Shown here in pieces: positions 22,001-27,400 of a stretch of DNA of 27,544 nt. Each line of letters begins with the position of its first letter. Within the stretch, counting starts at the first letter, position 1. The notes beneath the pieces are model-generated. The model searched no databases. It was not told the origin of the DNA and saw nothing but the letters and a program-made list of their open reading frames with translations. Both the position numbers and the translations under genes were made by a program. This stretch comes from CAZJYI01 sp964550025 (GTDB lineage Bacteria; Verrucomicrobiota; Kiritimatiellia; UBA8416; CAYOBW01), in NCBI GenBank assembly GCA_964550025.1, contig CAZJYI010000144.1:1-27544 (forward strand), written 5' to 3'.

Positions 22001-22557
22001 GCGTCGGGGTCGAAACCGTCGGGGTGGAACGTCGTCACCAGGTTGGTGTTGCCCCAGTGCATCCAGATCGAGTCGCCGCCGCTGGTCAACTCGGGCACGC
22101 GCACCCAGACGGTCGAGATCCCGTTTGTGTCCCACTTCTCGATTTCGTAGGGGAGAACCGTCGCCCCATCGCTGTCCGTGAACCGCAGGTCGGCGCCGGT
22201 ATCGGACGCCAATTGGTCGTAACTGAATCCGCTCAACTGCGGTCCCAGCTTGATGAGCGCCGGAAAGTTGGTGAGCGTCGTCGCACGATCGTAGCCTGAG
22301 AAGGTCAGTTCGAGGCTGTGGTCGAAGTCGCCGGCGTCAAGCAGCGCCCAGGCCAGGAACGAGTTGTACGCAGCCACGTTCCGGTGCGCCGCCCAGATCC
22401 AGTCGTCGGAGCGCATGACCGACGACACGCGAAACTCGTCGAACCGCCCCATGGCCTCCTGAGAAGTGCCGCCTGCTGTACTGATATATCGCAGGGGATA
22501 GGTCGCGTTGCTGAAGAAGGAGCTGGAGTCCTGGATCTTCTCGCCGTCGTGGTAGAG
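9814..22557 (-). CDS. Giant DUF2341-LamG-PATR secreted protein, main segment downstream of a frameshift (4247 of about 4751 aa)
   Basis: This segment continues the gene that begins at 24070. The frame is open from the frameshift at 22558 (first codon Leu, then YHDGEKI) to TAA at 9816-9814. It encodes the end of LamG 1, five further DUF2341-LamG modules and a PATR region of about 2060 residues. DUF2341 modules start near 22349, 20640, 18931, 17941 and 16981; each has LTNFPAL-like and DLRFTDSDG-like motifs and a YWGN-like end, followed by VWHM/VWHL LamG domains. The PATR region (about 16010 to 9814) contains one more ConA-like domain (about 15500-14840) and repeats such as NTYTGPTTVEAG. The C-terminus carries GTFDGLAEG and GGNDIAL and ends TLFMIR. 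Residues 2364 onward of the joined protein align throughout with the 2431-residue neighbour. An exported adhesin or glycan-binding role is inferred. As sequenced, this segment has no start of its own. Confidence 0.8.
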   Translation of the reverse strand, partial: LYHDGEKIQDSSSFFSNATYPLRYISTAGGTSQEAMGRFDEFRVSSVMRSDDWIWAAHRNVAAYNSFLAWALLDAGDFDHSLELTFSGYDRATTLTNFPALIKLGPQLSGFSYDQLASDTGADLRFTDSDGATVLPYEIEKWDTNGISTVWVRVPELTSGGDSIWMHWGNTNLVTTFHPDGFDPDADISGCIVWLDSENVDGQDNATLSEGASVATWTNKATSGAVGDFAAPGENTVDPTFVASSVFFNGRPAVRLNGSGGTISVLTNAYNFASPCTVIYVSRLTGSASQRLLSGGANNWLLGYWSNSKDQAYFNGWVTGVGGVPADTATYVHEALISGAGNNSLFYRNGILVASNIGGTTGPDGLRLGGSSNEHSTGEIVELLIYNRVLTDDERDLVGTYLEEKYALVTQHSKPDVPDYTRDGSTWSEDYAGVWHLSRSDGAAGDSTAYGNNGGYVGGVPSPAAGIAGDGHDMNGGDYIDCGNAMPLNTLQSNLTVSMWIKPHSISGEDGLASKWNDSWCWAINSGFNRIYFSGTHGWQTAGTAVNLHQWNRVTMVYDETAQTIDFYLNGEHDGTLTETVGPGAGADLLIGHRGSGSGSGTLDAVADEVRVSSVTRSADWLWASYRNVAEYRAFVSTEPDASDYAHKLQLFFPGDARSEALTNFPLLVKLSTDIEGFSYAGFESDGGYDLRITDSDGVTFLDHEIEDWNTSGTSHIWVRKPVLSAATDSIWLYWGNSDHVSGYDSATFDPAADIADCTLWVKADTGVSTNASGGVTNWADQSGNGYDFMQPTASTQPTYAEDVVNGHDVVRLDATDDGMTNNLSLSAPYTMFIVFNCTAGGAQRRAIQGSNNWLIGPYNSRIAHYAGNGWVSSFDRYQDGAMTYMQEFFVCEANNTGASSLFRVDGVDRTTSPIPVGAPGLLALGGSGAYNEPLGGDIAEVIVYDRALLPEESARVGRYLAAKYDRRSHYQHPDAADSIVDGSTWSDDHVGVWHMTEPNAADSTAGENHAAYVNPGVQDAGTYGSVDGAQDYSSANNMVFIPGGNISSQIGSNITVSGHVFLEGAAGDFQPVVSEIYRNIWNQGDGNLIDFVLYCDNGKLAAAFYNGTWFRIWDSIILPRDRWVDVAATYDGHYMRLYRDGREVATSADLNLPLPSSALGWYIGHRHDGSHSWDGVIDEARIENTTRSAEWIETAHRNIEMYESFVNWHLTPSNFTHSMEFVFSGYDEGETLTNFPALIKLSRDLEGFDYGGFASAAGYDLRFTDSDGTTVIPYEVEEWDSNGTSCIWVQVPQLESTGADSIWAYWGNTDLTAAAPGYTANGAVWDDQFAVVWHLAATNGANADDSTADGIDGTVYNTEHSDWKDGIVGNAIELDGVDELIAVEFNVPQTEATHEMWVKGTTDNVGLFSANAPLQGGSNDRNIAIESRQLVGRLWNEQVITSSGLDLADGRWHHVVHAFGASIGGQKLYVDGVEVASGNKASSDFTGNTWIEVGWGSRGGYYAGMIDEPRISLNEVRSADWIRATYQNVANYEQFVGTPLTPGDYSHSLKIVFKGYDSGQTLTNFPALVKLSTDNPGFSYGGFASADGYDLRFTDSDGTTVIPYEVEKWNNAGESVVWVQVPELEGTGTDYIWAYWGDSDATNPPAYRTNGSTWSEDYLTVWHMTESSTDPEDSTSHNQDGVNDGLTTQVSGRIADCYEVDSDGDNVEIPYMRERSFSASLWYYYSAVHNDGWNTLFCKHGGGQHHILIEDSTRRVGFYNGGFHTSGEVLGLNQWHHLTIVVNGTNCKLYRNGTKILESNSFFDNAASPLRQVSTHNGVNQEAMGKLDEIRVMKGTRSDDWVRAAYQNMADTESFIGWELTPADFNHSMQITFDGYDKNETLTNFPALVRLSPMIPAICSSPSGYDLRFTDADGVTLLEYEIDTWDATGTSYAWVKVPRLTNNASIWAYCGNPSDTTQPSYATDGSTWTEGFRGVWHMTDSNALDATENDLDGTAGGSFNTAGLIGGAQDFPTGNNWLSLPAQVSGTGNSVTLMGLANLRGDAGQFQAIMSERYAGDGNVEMTLYCDSGKLTVGFYNGSWHRIAETVNFPEDEWVHVAATYDGHYLRLYRNGVQMVASGDLNLALPVGSNGWYLGHRHDLTDSWDGFLDEMRVGHVTRSSNWVWACSLMMTDHDNFATYGDISNVGEPRYWDTSIAAGLQSGDGTWNSNTQLWSDVVGGSDPLVRWSPAGVANFTANGPATITVQGTPIAAGLVIDGSGHTLSGGSLSLGASGIVANAGATLNTPLSLDADQGWTVAGGQVLSVSSNLQGSGALTKLGAGTVSVPDFGTYSAAMAVSNGTLRLAGRGNATPPLAGYTVWLDAMDVNGNGTVPAHGATLSTWVNKASVGGVGHFTQYSYGASPPTYVASSLHFDNRPVVRFHGVNNLKSILYNTSNLPAPVTVVYVSRLTGGGNYRLLSGHSGNWLLGYHANTRDDAFFQGWVHNGAGGAGTGGYLYEAVIRGTGNPSSFYRDGTLLASNTAGVSGPNGLRLGGGVSGNNEHSSGEIAELLVYNWALSDVERAAVETYLQNKWSIGDLPNGVTLTVAQQGTLDLNGVSQGVQSFGDAGNGGGLVTNSSSTAAVLSLDGDVSTTFSGTIVDGSGATGLRKGGSGIFTLAGANTFSGGTRIDGGTLRLRQGDNRLLTTGTATFGGSATLDLGTNAQTLAALGLDGVTGTITGSDTLMLNGAQDLRVGGVWEGGAETLTMSGLANFVYDASANTFSVGGQKSGVGGPWSSGTATLAATNTITASQFGVADAGRNVSASSGNDGTVYLGQTNTIYADTIRVGANQSYGVLQFQGGLTAPVLVIRGTAGGSTRANVTLASNGSNYTESRGTLDLTNGVSGVSTLDALVDTLLVGRNGYGNAGRGWFYMGGGTLDATTIRVADSAGTGGAEGVASFDDGTVMAQTLTLGEQTSGTVTSTFTQNGGTLQVGTIGPGAGTATRTFNWNGGTIRNYDTNTDLAIGPLDTFALGAAGLVLDIDTNRQATVAPALSGTGGLVKNDEGELLLHGANTYSDATTVNAGYLWGTGSVANSSITVKEDAKIGPATGYTLGTLNANNVTLESGARVPCLINGTTPTLDVSGTLTTAETNWIDLVMTGPLVSGTYVLIDYTGSIAGDDFAAFKLSRQFGSRITATLVNNTVDTTIDLQVTVVPPTDIKWNGNNGVAWDVDATTNWLTDPGGVPITFIAGDTALFDDTAASFTVEAQEVVAPSNTLVTNSANDYTIGGEAIGGDGALTKQGTSKLTLTANNTYTGPTTVEAGTLQVGDGGTSGGLGSGAVTNLSTLAYKRSDTVSLDYQVEGAGVLAQTGSGTLSLDVADVVEGDLRVDDGVMQLGVGDAMSVGQAIDVNSGGTFDFNGQHNSESTRDYQFTAEGTGSAGQGAIVNTGASIGNNASVDGLTLTDNTTLGGVDRWDIGTGGVGPALDGGGFALAKVGAGEICIRPETIQNVTSVTINDGYIKYESFDRTTADTSAMIQYVSSGGSLGSYGTRTLNMPAVFNGGVLRNHGGGTATWTGDFTLNQTMTVNNSGGYMWLNGDISGSGGITAAGANNAVYVQGSNSYHGATIVSNGYYVVRNAHAFGNSSGIDVRNGATLQFEVGYPYANTAPITLVGHGVGGSRGALAQWTGANTLNNPISLAAYSRVYCRENVLTLGGAITGTNMLAQTGGGSIRLNGADDNTSTGMIIVENGYLYLAKTGGAKAISGPVQMGWPNNNQPHLRCEQPDQFASGVVMTFTNAWTRWARLSLQGHDQTLAGIQNTTGGAVIQNERQGGGGASSSGVLTIANDMDYVYRGYFRDEDDGGHTYTLGLTKAGTGKLTLMPPPGQTPRINYRGQTTVNGGTLEINDLTGGTMPFYSPITVNAGGTFVVNSSIAFATRWNYGLLLNGGGTFIKTGTGVFGITGSCSLSGEIQVQQGRLMNDATTANWSGASADIVISSGAVLDLRADDIRADGLSGDGEIWNSHTAGGTRTLTLGVANGGGTYNGDIRGTGGTGNDTPDAAPINVVKTGTNTQALAGANTYAGATTVNGGTLLVNGSHVNGATYTVNAGGTLGGTGTIETAVSIVAGGMLAGGVNGAGTLTTRNLTLATGATNLVTVGGAAPGTNYSQVAAVGTVNLGGSTLDVTFSYTPRMDDVYFIVVNDDADAVVGTFDGLAEGDTLVVTQGANQYPLIVTYQADAGTQSLTGGNDIALQYHYDLPTLFMIR

Positions 22558-23994
22558 ACTGGAAGTGCGTCCCGTCCACAACGACCGCCAGGTGATGCCA
22601 CTGGCCCAGCGCCAGCGCAACGCCGGAATCGACGAAGTTGCCGCCGCCTGCATGGTAGAAGCCGATGTGGCGGTCGCTATCCCTGATCAACAGGTGATGA
22701 TAGCTGCCGCCGTCCCGACAGAGAACCGTGTTCCAGCTATCGTTGTGCGTCGAGGAGTAGTAATACCAGAAATCCGCGGTGAAGGTGGCGTTGGCGACCG
22801 GGGGGATCACGAGGTCGTCGCCGTCGGAGTTCACTTCGTAGGCGTCGGCGATCTTCCCGCTCACCTGCGTCGTCAGTCCGTTGTTGGCGCCGTCATTCGC
22901 GTTCGCGGTGGAGTCTTCCGGGTTCCCCGCCGAGCGGCTCATGTGCCAGACGGTCACGTAGTCGCTCGACCACGTCGAACCGTCCAACGCGTAATCCGGC
23001 ACGTTGGGGTCGACGTGCGACGTGGTGAGACCGTACTTGTGGGCGAGGTAGTGGCCGACCTTGTTGCGTTCCGCGTTCGAGAGCACCCGGTTGAAAATGA
23101 GGACCTCGGCCACGTCGCCGTCGGAATCCTCGCCGCCGGTGTTCCACGCGCCAAGGCTCAACTGCGATATGTCGAGGTCGTAGGCGCTGGTCGCCAGGAT
23201 CTGCCCGTCGCGGTAGAACTTGCTTTCACCCGTCTCCTGGCTCGCCGTGTAGAGGTAGGCGCTGGTGTCCGCGCTGCCTGCCGCGGCCAAGTGGACCCAG
23301 TTACCGGCATGCATGCTGTCTTTTCTTCCCGACCAGTACCCCATTAGCCAGTTGTTCCCCGTCCCGGAGGCAATCAGCCGGTTGTTGTCCGTCCCGTTGA
23401 GCTTGGACACGGTCAGGATCGTGTAGGGTTTCGTGAACGAGGTCACGGTCTGGACGTATTCACCTGAACCGTTGCCACCGAACCGCACAACGGGCTTTCC
23501 GCCTATGCCGCTCGCCACGAAGACGGGCGTCCCGTTGACGTCCGATCCGTGGTTACCGCTGCCGGACTGGTCCAGCCAGTTGGTCACGGCGCCACTGAGG
23601 TTGGTGAGCACCCCGGTGTCCGCCTTCAGCCAGAGCACGCAACCGGCAATTTCGGCGTCGGGATCGAAGGTGTCCGGATCGTAGGTCTCGTAGCCCGAGT
23701 TCCCCCAGTAGGCGTAGATCGAGTCCGTGCCACCGCCCGTCAGTTCCGGCACCTGCACCCAGACGGTCGACGTACCGTTGGTGTCCCACTTCTCGATCTC
23801 GTGGTTGATTATCGTCGTCCCGTCGCTGTCCGTGAAACGCAGGTCCGCCCCGTTGGGGGACGCAAAGCCGTCGTAGGACACGTCCATATCGCTCCCGAAC
23901 CTGACCATCGCGGGGAAATTGGTCAACGGCGTCGAGCGTGTGTACCCGGGAAACGTCAGCTTCATCGAGTGATCGTAGTCACCGGGCGTGAGCG
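16010..23994 (-). repeat. Six DUF2341-LamG modules in the giant gene
   Basis: In transcription order the modules cover about 23994-22350, 22349-20641, 20640-18932, 18931-17942, 17941-16982 and 16981-16010. The first three are 1.65-1.71 kb and carry an extra ConA-like domain (hallmarks WLK/WLD near the start and L..ER..VG.YL..KY at the end) between DUF2341 and LamG. The last three are 0.96-0.99 kb and lack it. LamG subtypes are mosaic: modules 1 and 5 share WYYYS..HNDSWNT-like sequence, modules 3 and 6 share ATYDGHY.RLYR and GWY.GHRHD, and modules 2 and 4 each have their own type. Confidence 0.8.
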
Positions 23995-24070
23995 TTGCCG
24001 CTCGTCCGGTCAGCACCGCACAAAGAAGAAAAAGCGCCGCGCGGGGCACGGGATGGACTCTGCGTGTCAT
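22337..24070 (-). CDS. Giant DUF2341-LamG-PATR secreted protein, 5' segment (signal peptide and module 1; frameshifted after residue 504)
   Basis: The ATG at 24070 is preceded by GAGGAG and opens a signal peptide (MTRRVHPVPRAALFLLCAVL, cleavage near GRAAT). Then come DUF2341 module 1 (about 27-125, LTNFPAMV and DLRFTDSDGT), an inserted ConA-like domain (GCVLWLKADTGV to LSNAERNKVGHYLAHKYG) and LamG 1 (VWHMSRS). The homologous frame stops at Gln504 (codon 22561-22559). Read literally, the protein then runs into an unrelated Arg-rich tail and ends at 22337 as a 577-residue product. Removing one T at 22558 restores the paralogous match (here GTHFQLYHDG; module 5 has GTNCKLYRNG) and joins it to the 4247-residue segment, giving 4751 residues in all. 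It lies 374 bases downstream of the CotH gene on the same strand. Confidence 0.78.
   Translation of the reverse strand: MTRRVHPVPRAALFLLCAVLTGRAATLTPGDYDHSMKLTFPGYTRSTPLTNFPAMVRFGSDMDVSYDGFASPNGADLRFTDSDGTTIINHEIEKWDTNGTSTVWVQVPELTGGGTDSIYAYWGNSGYETYDPDTFDPDAEIAGCVLWLKADTGVLTNLSGAVTNWLDQSGSGNHGSDVNGTPVFVASGIGGKPVVRFGGNGSGEYVQTVTSFTKPYTILTVSKLNGTDNNRLIASGTGNNWLMGYWSGRKDSMHAGNWVHLAAAGSADTSAYLYTASQETGESKFYRDGQILATSAYDLDISQLSLGAWNTGGEDSDGDVAEVLIFNRVLSNAERNKVGHYLAHKYGLTTSHVDPNVPDYALDGSTWSSDYVTVWHMSRSAGNPEDSTANANDGANNGLTTQVSGKIADAYEVNSDGDDLVIPPVANATFTADFWYYYSSTHNDSWNTVLCRDGGSYHHLLIRDSDRHIGFYHAGGGNFVDSGVALALGQWHHLAVVVDGTHFQSLPRRREDPGLQLLLQQRDLSPAIYQYSRRHFSGGHGAVRRVSRVVGHALRRLDLGGAPERGCVQLVPGLGAA
22553..22564 (-). 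other. Frameshift site in the giant gene
   Basis: On the minus strand the sequence TTCCAGTCTCTA contains a TCTCT slippage-prone run. One extra T (22558), or equivalently two missing bases, shifts the reading frame by one. Module 5 of the same protein shows the unshifted register. It may be a sequencing or assembly error, a true mutation or, less likely, programmed frameshifting; no canonical slippery heptamer is visible. Confidence 0.75.
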
Positions 24071-24195
24071 GACGACATCTCCTCGTTGCTCTGAGATGAT
24101 GCACCGCCCGCACAGCAGACCTTCGAAAATGGCCGTTGGGGCGCTCCCCGGGACGGACGAACGGCGCAAACAGGAGTATCAGCTATTACCGGAGC

Positions 24196-24224
24196 ATTGT
24201 CTCATACAATGGATGATTCGGCAA
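24196..24224 (-). promoter_or_regulatory. Candidate promoter of the giant gene
   Basis: On the minus strand TTGCCG (24224-24219) and GACAAT (24201-24196) are 17 bases apart in the most AT-rich part of the gap, about 125 bases before the ATG at 24070. A CATTGT/ACAATG inverted repeat (24195-24211) overlaps the -10. Both boxes are weak matches to the consensus. Confidence 0.28.
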
Positions 24225-24240
24225 TTCCTGATTGGAGAAA

Positions 24241-24252
24241 AGATGCGCATCT
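24241..24252. repeat. Perfect 12-bp palindrome AGATGCGCATCT upstream of the candidate promoter
   Basis: This self-complementary 12-mer lies 17 bases upstream of the candidate -35 of the giant gene and could be a dimeric regulator site. On the minus strand it is followed by TTTTC, giving a weak terminator-like look for the CotH transcript. Confidence 0.3.
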
Positions 24253-24324
24253 GTATGGTCTTTCCCTTTGACTCAGACAGGGGGACGGACGGCGTGGCGT
24301 GTCCGCCGAAGCCCTGCGTAGGAG

Positions 24325-24344
24325 GGTCGGGTTACGCCCCGACC
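24325..24344. repeat. GC-rich 7-bp hairpin (GGTCGGG/CCCGACC)
   Basis: GGTCGGG (24325-24331) pairs with CCCGACC (24338-24344) across a 6-base loop, about 100 bases past the CotH stop. No U-tract follows on either strand. It could be a dispersed palindromic repeat or an RNA-stabilising stem. Confidence 0.5.
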
Positions 24345-24444
24345 GTGCCCATGAAAAGGCAAGAGAAGAGACCATGGGCGCATCTGAGTTCCGCTGTTCC
24401 ACACGTGGAGCAAGCGTGGAACGACGAGTCAAGTCCCCAGACCG

Positions 24445-27400
24445 TCATTCGAACCGCCGAATACGGTAGAACCTTGATGGAACCGTTGAACCGGGGCCCA
24501 CGTCATTCACCTCAACGGCAATGCCATTGGTCTGCCGGATGTCCAGCTCCTGCCACGCCCCCGACACCAGGTTGCTGGTGAACTGTACGCTGTAGTCCAC
24601 CCCCGGGAGGACCACCCACCGGGTTGCCACCTCCCCTTGCTCCACCTCGATTCGAAGGGCAGCCCCTTCCGTCGAGCGGGCGGTGACGATACCGGGTGTG
24701 CCGCCCGCCAGCCCTGCACGCCAGGCGGCCGGCTCGTTACCGTACGCATCGAGAACGGCCTTTTCCAGCGGCACGCCATTGGTGGTCCGCGGCCAGGGCG
24801 CATACGGGCGATAATCGACCTTGTCGGCCAGGACGTAGGGCACCGTCCCATCCGGTTCCGGGTCCACGGGACGGCGCAGCTTCAAGGCGTCACCCGCGTT
24901 GTCAAGCATGCCGGACCACGGTCCCAGAACGGTCACCGTCCCCGGCACGCCCGCCAGGGCCCGAAATGCGGCCGGGTTCGTCGAGCTGACGACCAGCACT
25001 TCCCCCGGCCGCATCCGCACACCCTCCGGGAAACGGAAATCCACCGCCGACGTGAGCCGCCAGGTGTTCGAGGGATGGGCCGCGTCATACAGCGGCACCG
25101 TCTCCGAGCCGGTGTTCACAAGCTCGACAAACTCAACACCGTTCGTCGGTGCGACCATCAACTCGCTCACGACGATGGGGCCAACCAGCGGATAGGCGTT
25201 GGCACCGCCGCGCGTGACGGCCGACTGCGGCGGGAAGTCAACCTTGCCGTCGGTCCGCTCGCAGCGGCCAAAGGTCACGTCCCGGTCCGACGCGCCGAAA
25301 TCCTGGAAATCGATTTCGTAGAGGACGTTGGAATGCGGATCGGCAACGGTCACGACGGCTTCGTCGCCGAGCTCGCTGAAGTTCAGGCCAAGCGCACTCT
25401 CGTCCAGCACCATCGCGGCACCGGGGGCGAGCTCGCCACTCAGGACTGACTTGAGCGGAGCGCCGCGGTCGTCACTCAGATACCAGTGCGCGAAGGCCAC
25501 CGTCCCCGTGCCCGGATTGAGCAGTTCGACCCAGTCGAGACCGGGCTCCGCGTCGCTGTGTGCCAGCAACTCGTTGATCACGATCCTTCCACGTATGTCG
25601 TCGCCGCCGCGCCCGGGCGAACCGTGGTGCCGGTAGCTCGCACGCCAGGTGTCGGCGTCGTTGAGACAGAGGTCGCGAACCGGCTGAACCGACGGGACCG
25701 AGTGTTCGTCCCGCAGCTCGAGGGAGGCCCCCTCCCCCGCGGGCCGGCTCGCCCACGAGCCGCCCACTCCGTAGGTCACGCTGGCAATATTGCTCCCCGC
25801 GGCCGAGCGCACGGCAATCCTCTCACCGTCGTTGTTGAGTCTCCCGCTGGTCCATGCTCCCACCACGTTGATTCCGTCGAAGAACCAGGGGGATGTCGGC
25901 GAACTATAGCGATCGGAGAAGGCCGCCGTGTTGCCGACCACGACGACGTACTCGCCGGCCGGCACGATGTACTCGGGGAACGTGCCCGTCACGCCGTCGG
26001 ACAGAACGACCCCGTTCAGGTTGACGGGTGCCGTACCGATGTTGCGGAACTCGAGGAACTCGTAGTCGCTTCCCCCCACCGGCTGATAGTGGATTTCCGT
26101 CAGCAACAGGTCGGCGGCGGAGGCCGGTGACACGCCGGAGGTCGTCGTGACGGCGATGCTGTCCGTCCCCACCACGTTCCCGCCGCGGTCCAGGGCTTCG
26201 AGCGCGATCGCGTTCTCGCCCGGCGCGAGCGGCACGCTCAGCGACCAGGTCTCGCCGTCGAGCCAGTCGGTTTCGAGCGCGTGGGCTCCCCCGGCACGTC
26301 GAATCTGCCGGACATCGATCCATCCCCGCCCCGCAAGGGAAACGGACGGCGTGCCGACGTCGAAGTCACTCCCGCCGTTCGTGGTGATCTCGAACGGCAC
26401 GACAGCGGGCAGGAGTCCGAGCACGTGGCTGCGCCGCGAGCCAATGTAGGACTTGTAGCCGCTGTAGTTCTCCGCGGCCAGGGAACTGTAGTGGTCAATC
26501 CAGGTGTCCATGTACGCGCGGTCGTAGACGGTCTGGCACAGATCGTAGAGATGCCCGTGGAAGAGCCGCGTAACGACTGGCACACCCTCGATCAGCCGGG
26601 AGACGTTCTTGTTCCTGTTGTGGGGATCGTGCAATCCCGTCGTGGCGCTGTAATGAAACAGGAAATCCCAGTCCCACGGCAGGGCGACAGTCTTGCCGTC
26701 GGTCGCGCGCACGGCGATGTTGATGTTGTGCGGATTGCCGGCCGTATACGTGTCTCCAATCCCGCACAGCGACAGCAGGGCAAAATGGCGCGTCCATTGG
26801 GAATAGTCCATCAGTCCGTTGAGCGCCGCTTCCCGCTGGGGCGAATCGAGTTTCAATGCACGGCAAAGCGCCGCCATCGGTTCGTAGTCGTCCCTGGCCC
26901 GGTTGTTGGAGATCCTGATGTTGTGTCGATACTGCTCGCGGTCCTCCCCGAGATCGGTCAGGTCAAAGCTGTTGATCCAGCCGACGTGCGATGAATCCCA
27001 CCACTTGAGCCCGTCCAGCGTCCCGTCAATGGTGCTCTTGGCAACGCGGATGCCTTCCATCTTGAAGAGGGTCACGTTGCCGCCGTCTTTGAACGCGTTC
27101 GCCAGGAAGCCGTTCCCGTGACGCGCCATGGAGAGGCGGGTTACGCCCGTCTGCTCGGAACGATAGCCCGCCTGGTAGACGATATCGTTATAGACGCCGC
27201 CCAGTCCGCCCGCCTGAGTGACCAGGTGCTTGGCAATGATTTCCTTTATGTTCCGACGCCGGGTCGTAACGCTGCGATGCACCCCCCGGAACAACCGATC
27301 GGCCGGGAACTTGATGTTGAGCCCGGCGCCGCTGGCGCTGGTCCGGCTGAACATGCTCCCGCGCAGGCGGATTCCGCAGTCGTAGTGAATGGCTTCCCCG

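Larger units (their letters stand above)
24071..24444. other. Intergenic region between the CotH gene and the giant gene
   Basis: This 374-base gap has no convincing gene. It holds a GTTCCAC/GTGGAAC hairpin (24396-24422) just past the CotH stop, a GCCCATG/CATGGGC pair (24347-24379), a GC-rich hairpin (24325-24344), a 12-bp palindrome (24241-24252) and a more AT-rich patch (24180-24260) that is the likeliest promoter zone for the giant gene. Confidence 0.5.

Noticed and set aside
2270..22557. Classical autotransporters (type V secretion)
   Set aside because: PATR repeats are present, but neither protein has a C-terminal beta-barrel domain; both end after a short GGND.AL segment and tail.
24071..24169. 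Longer N-terminus for the giant protein (start at 24169)
   Set aside because: The ATG at 24070 has GAGGAG upstream and begins a proper signal peptide; the 33-residue extension would bury it.
24396..24422. Rho-independent terminator of the CotH gene
   Set aside because: A 7-bp stem exists but the loop is 13 bases and no U-tract follows on the minus strand.
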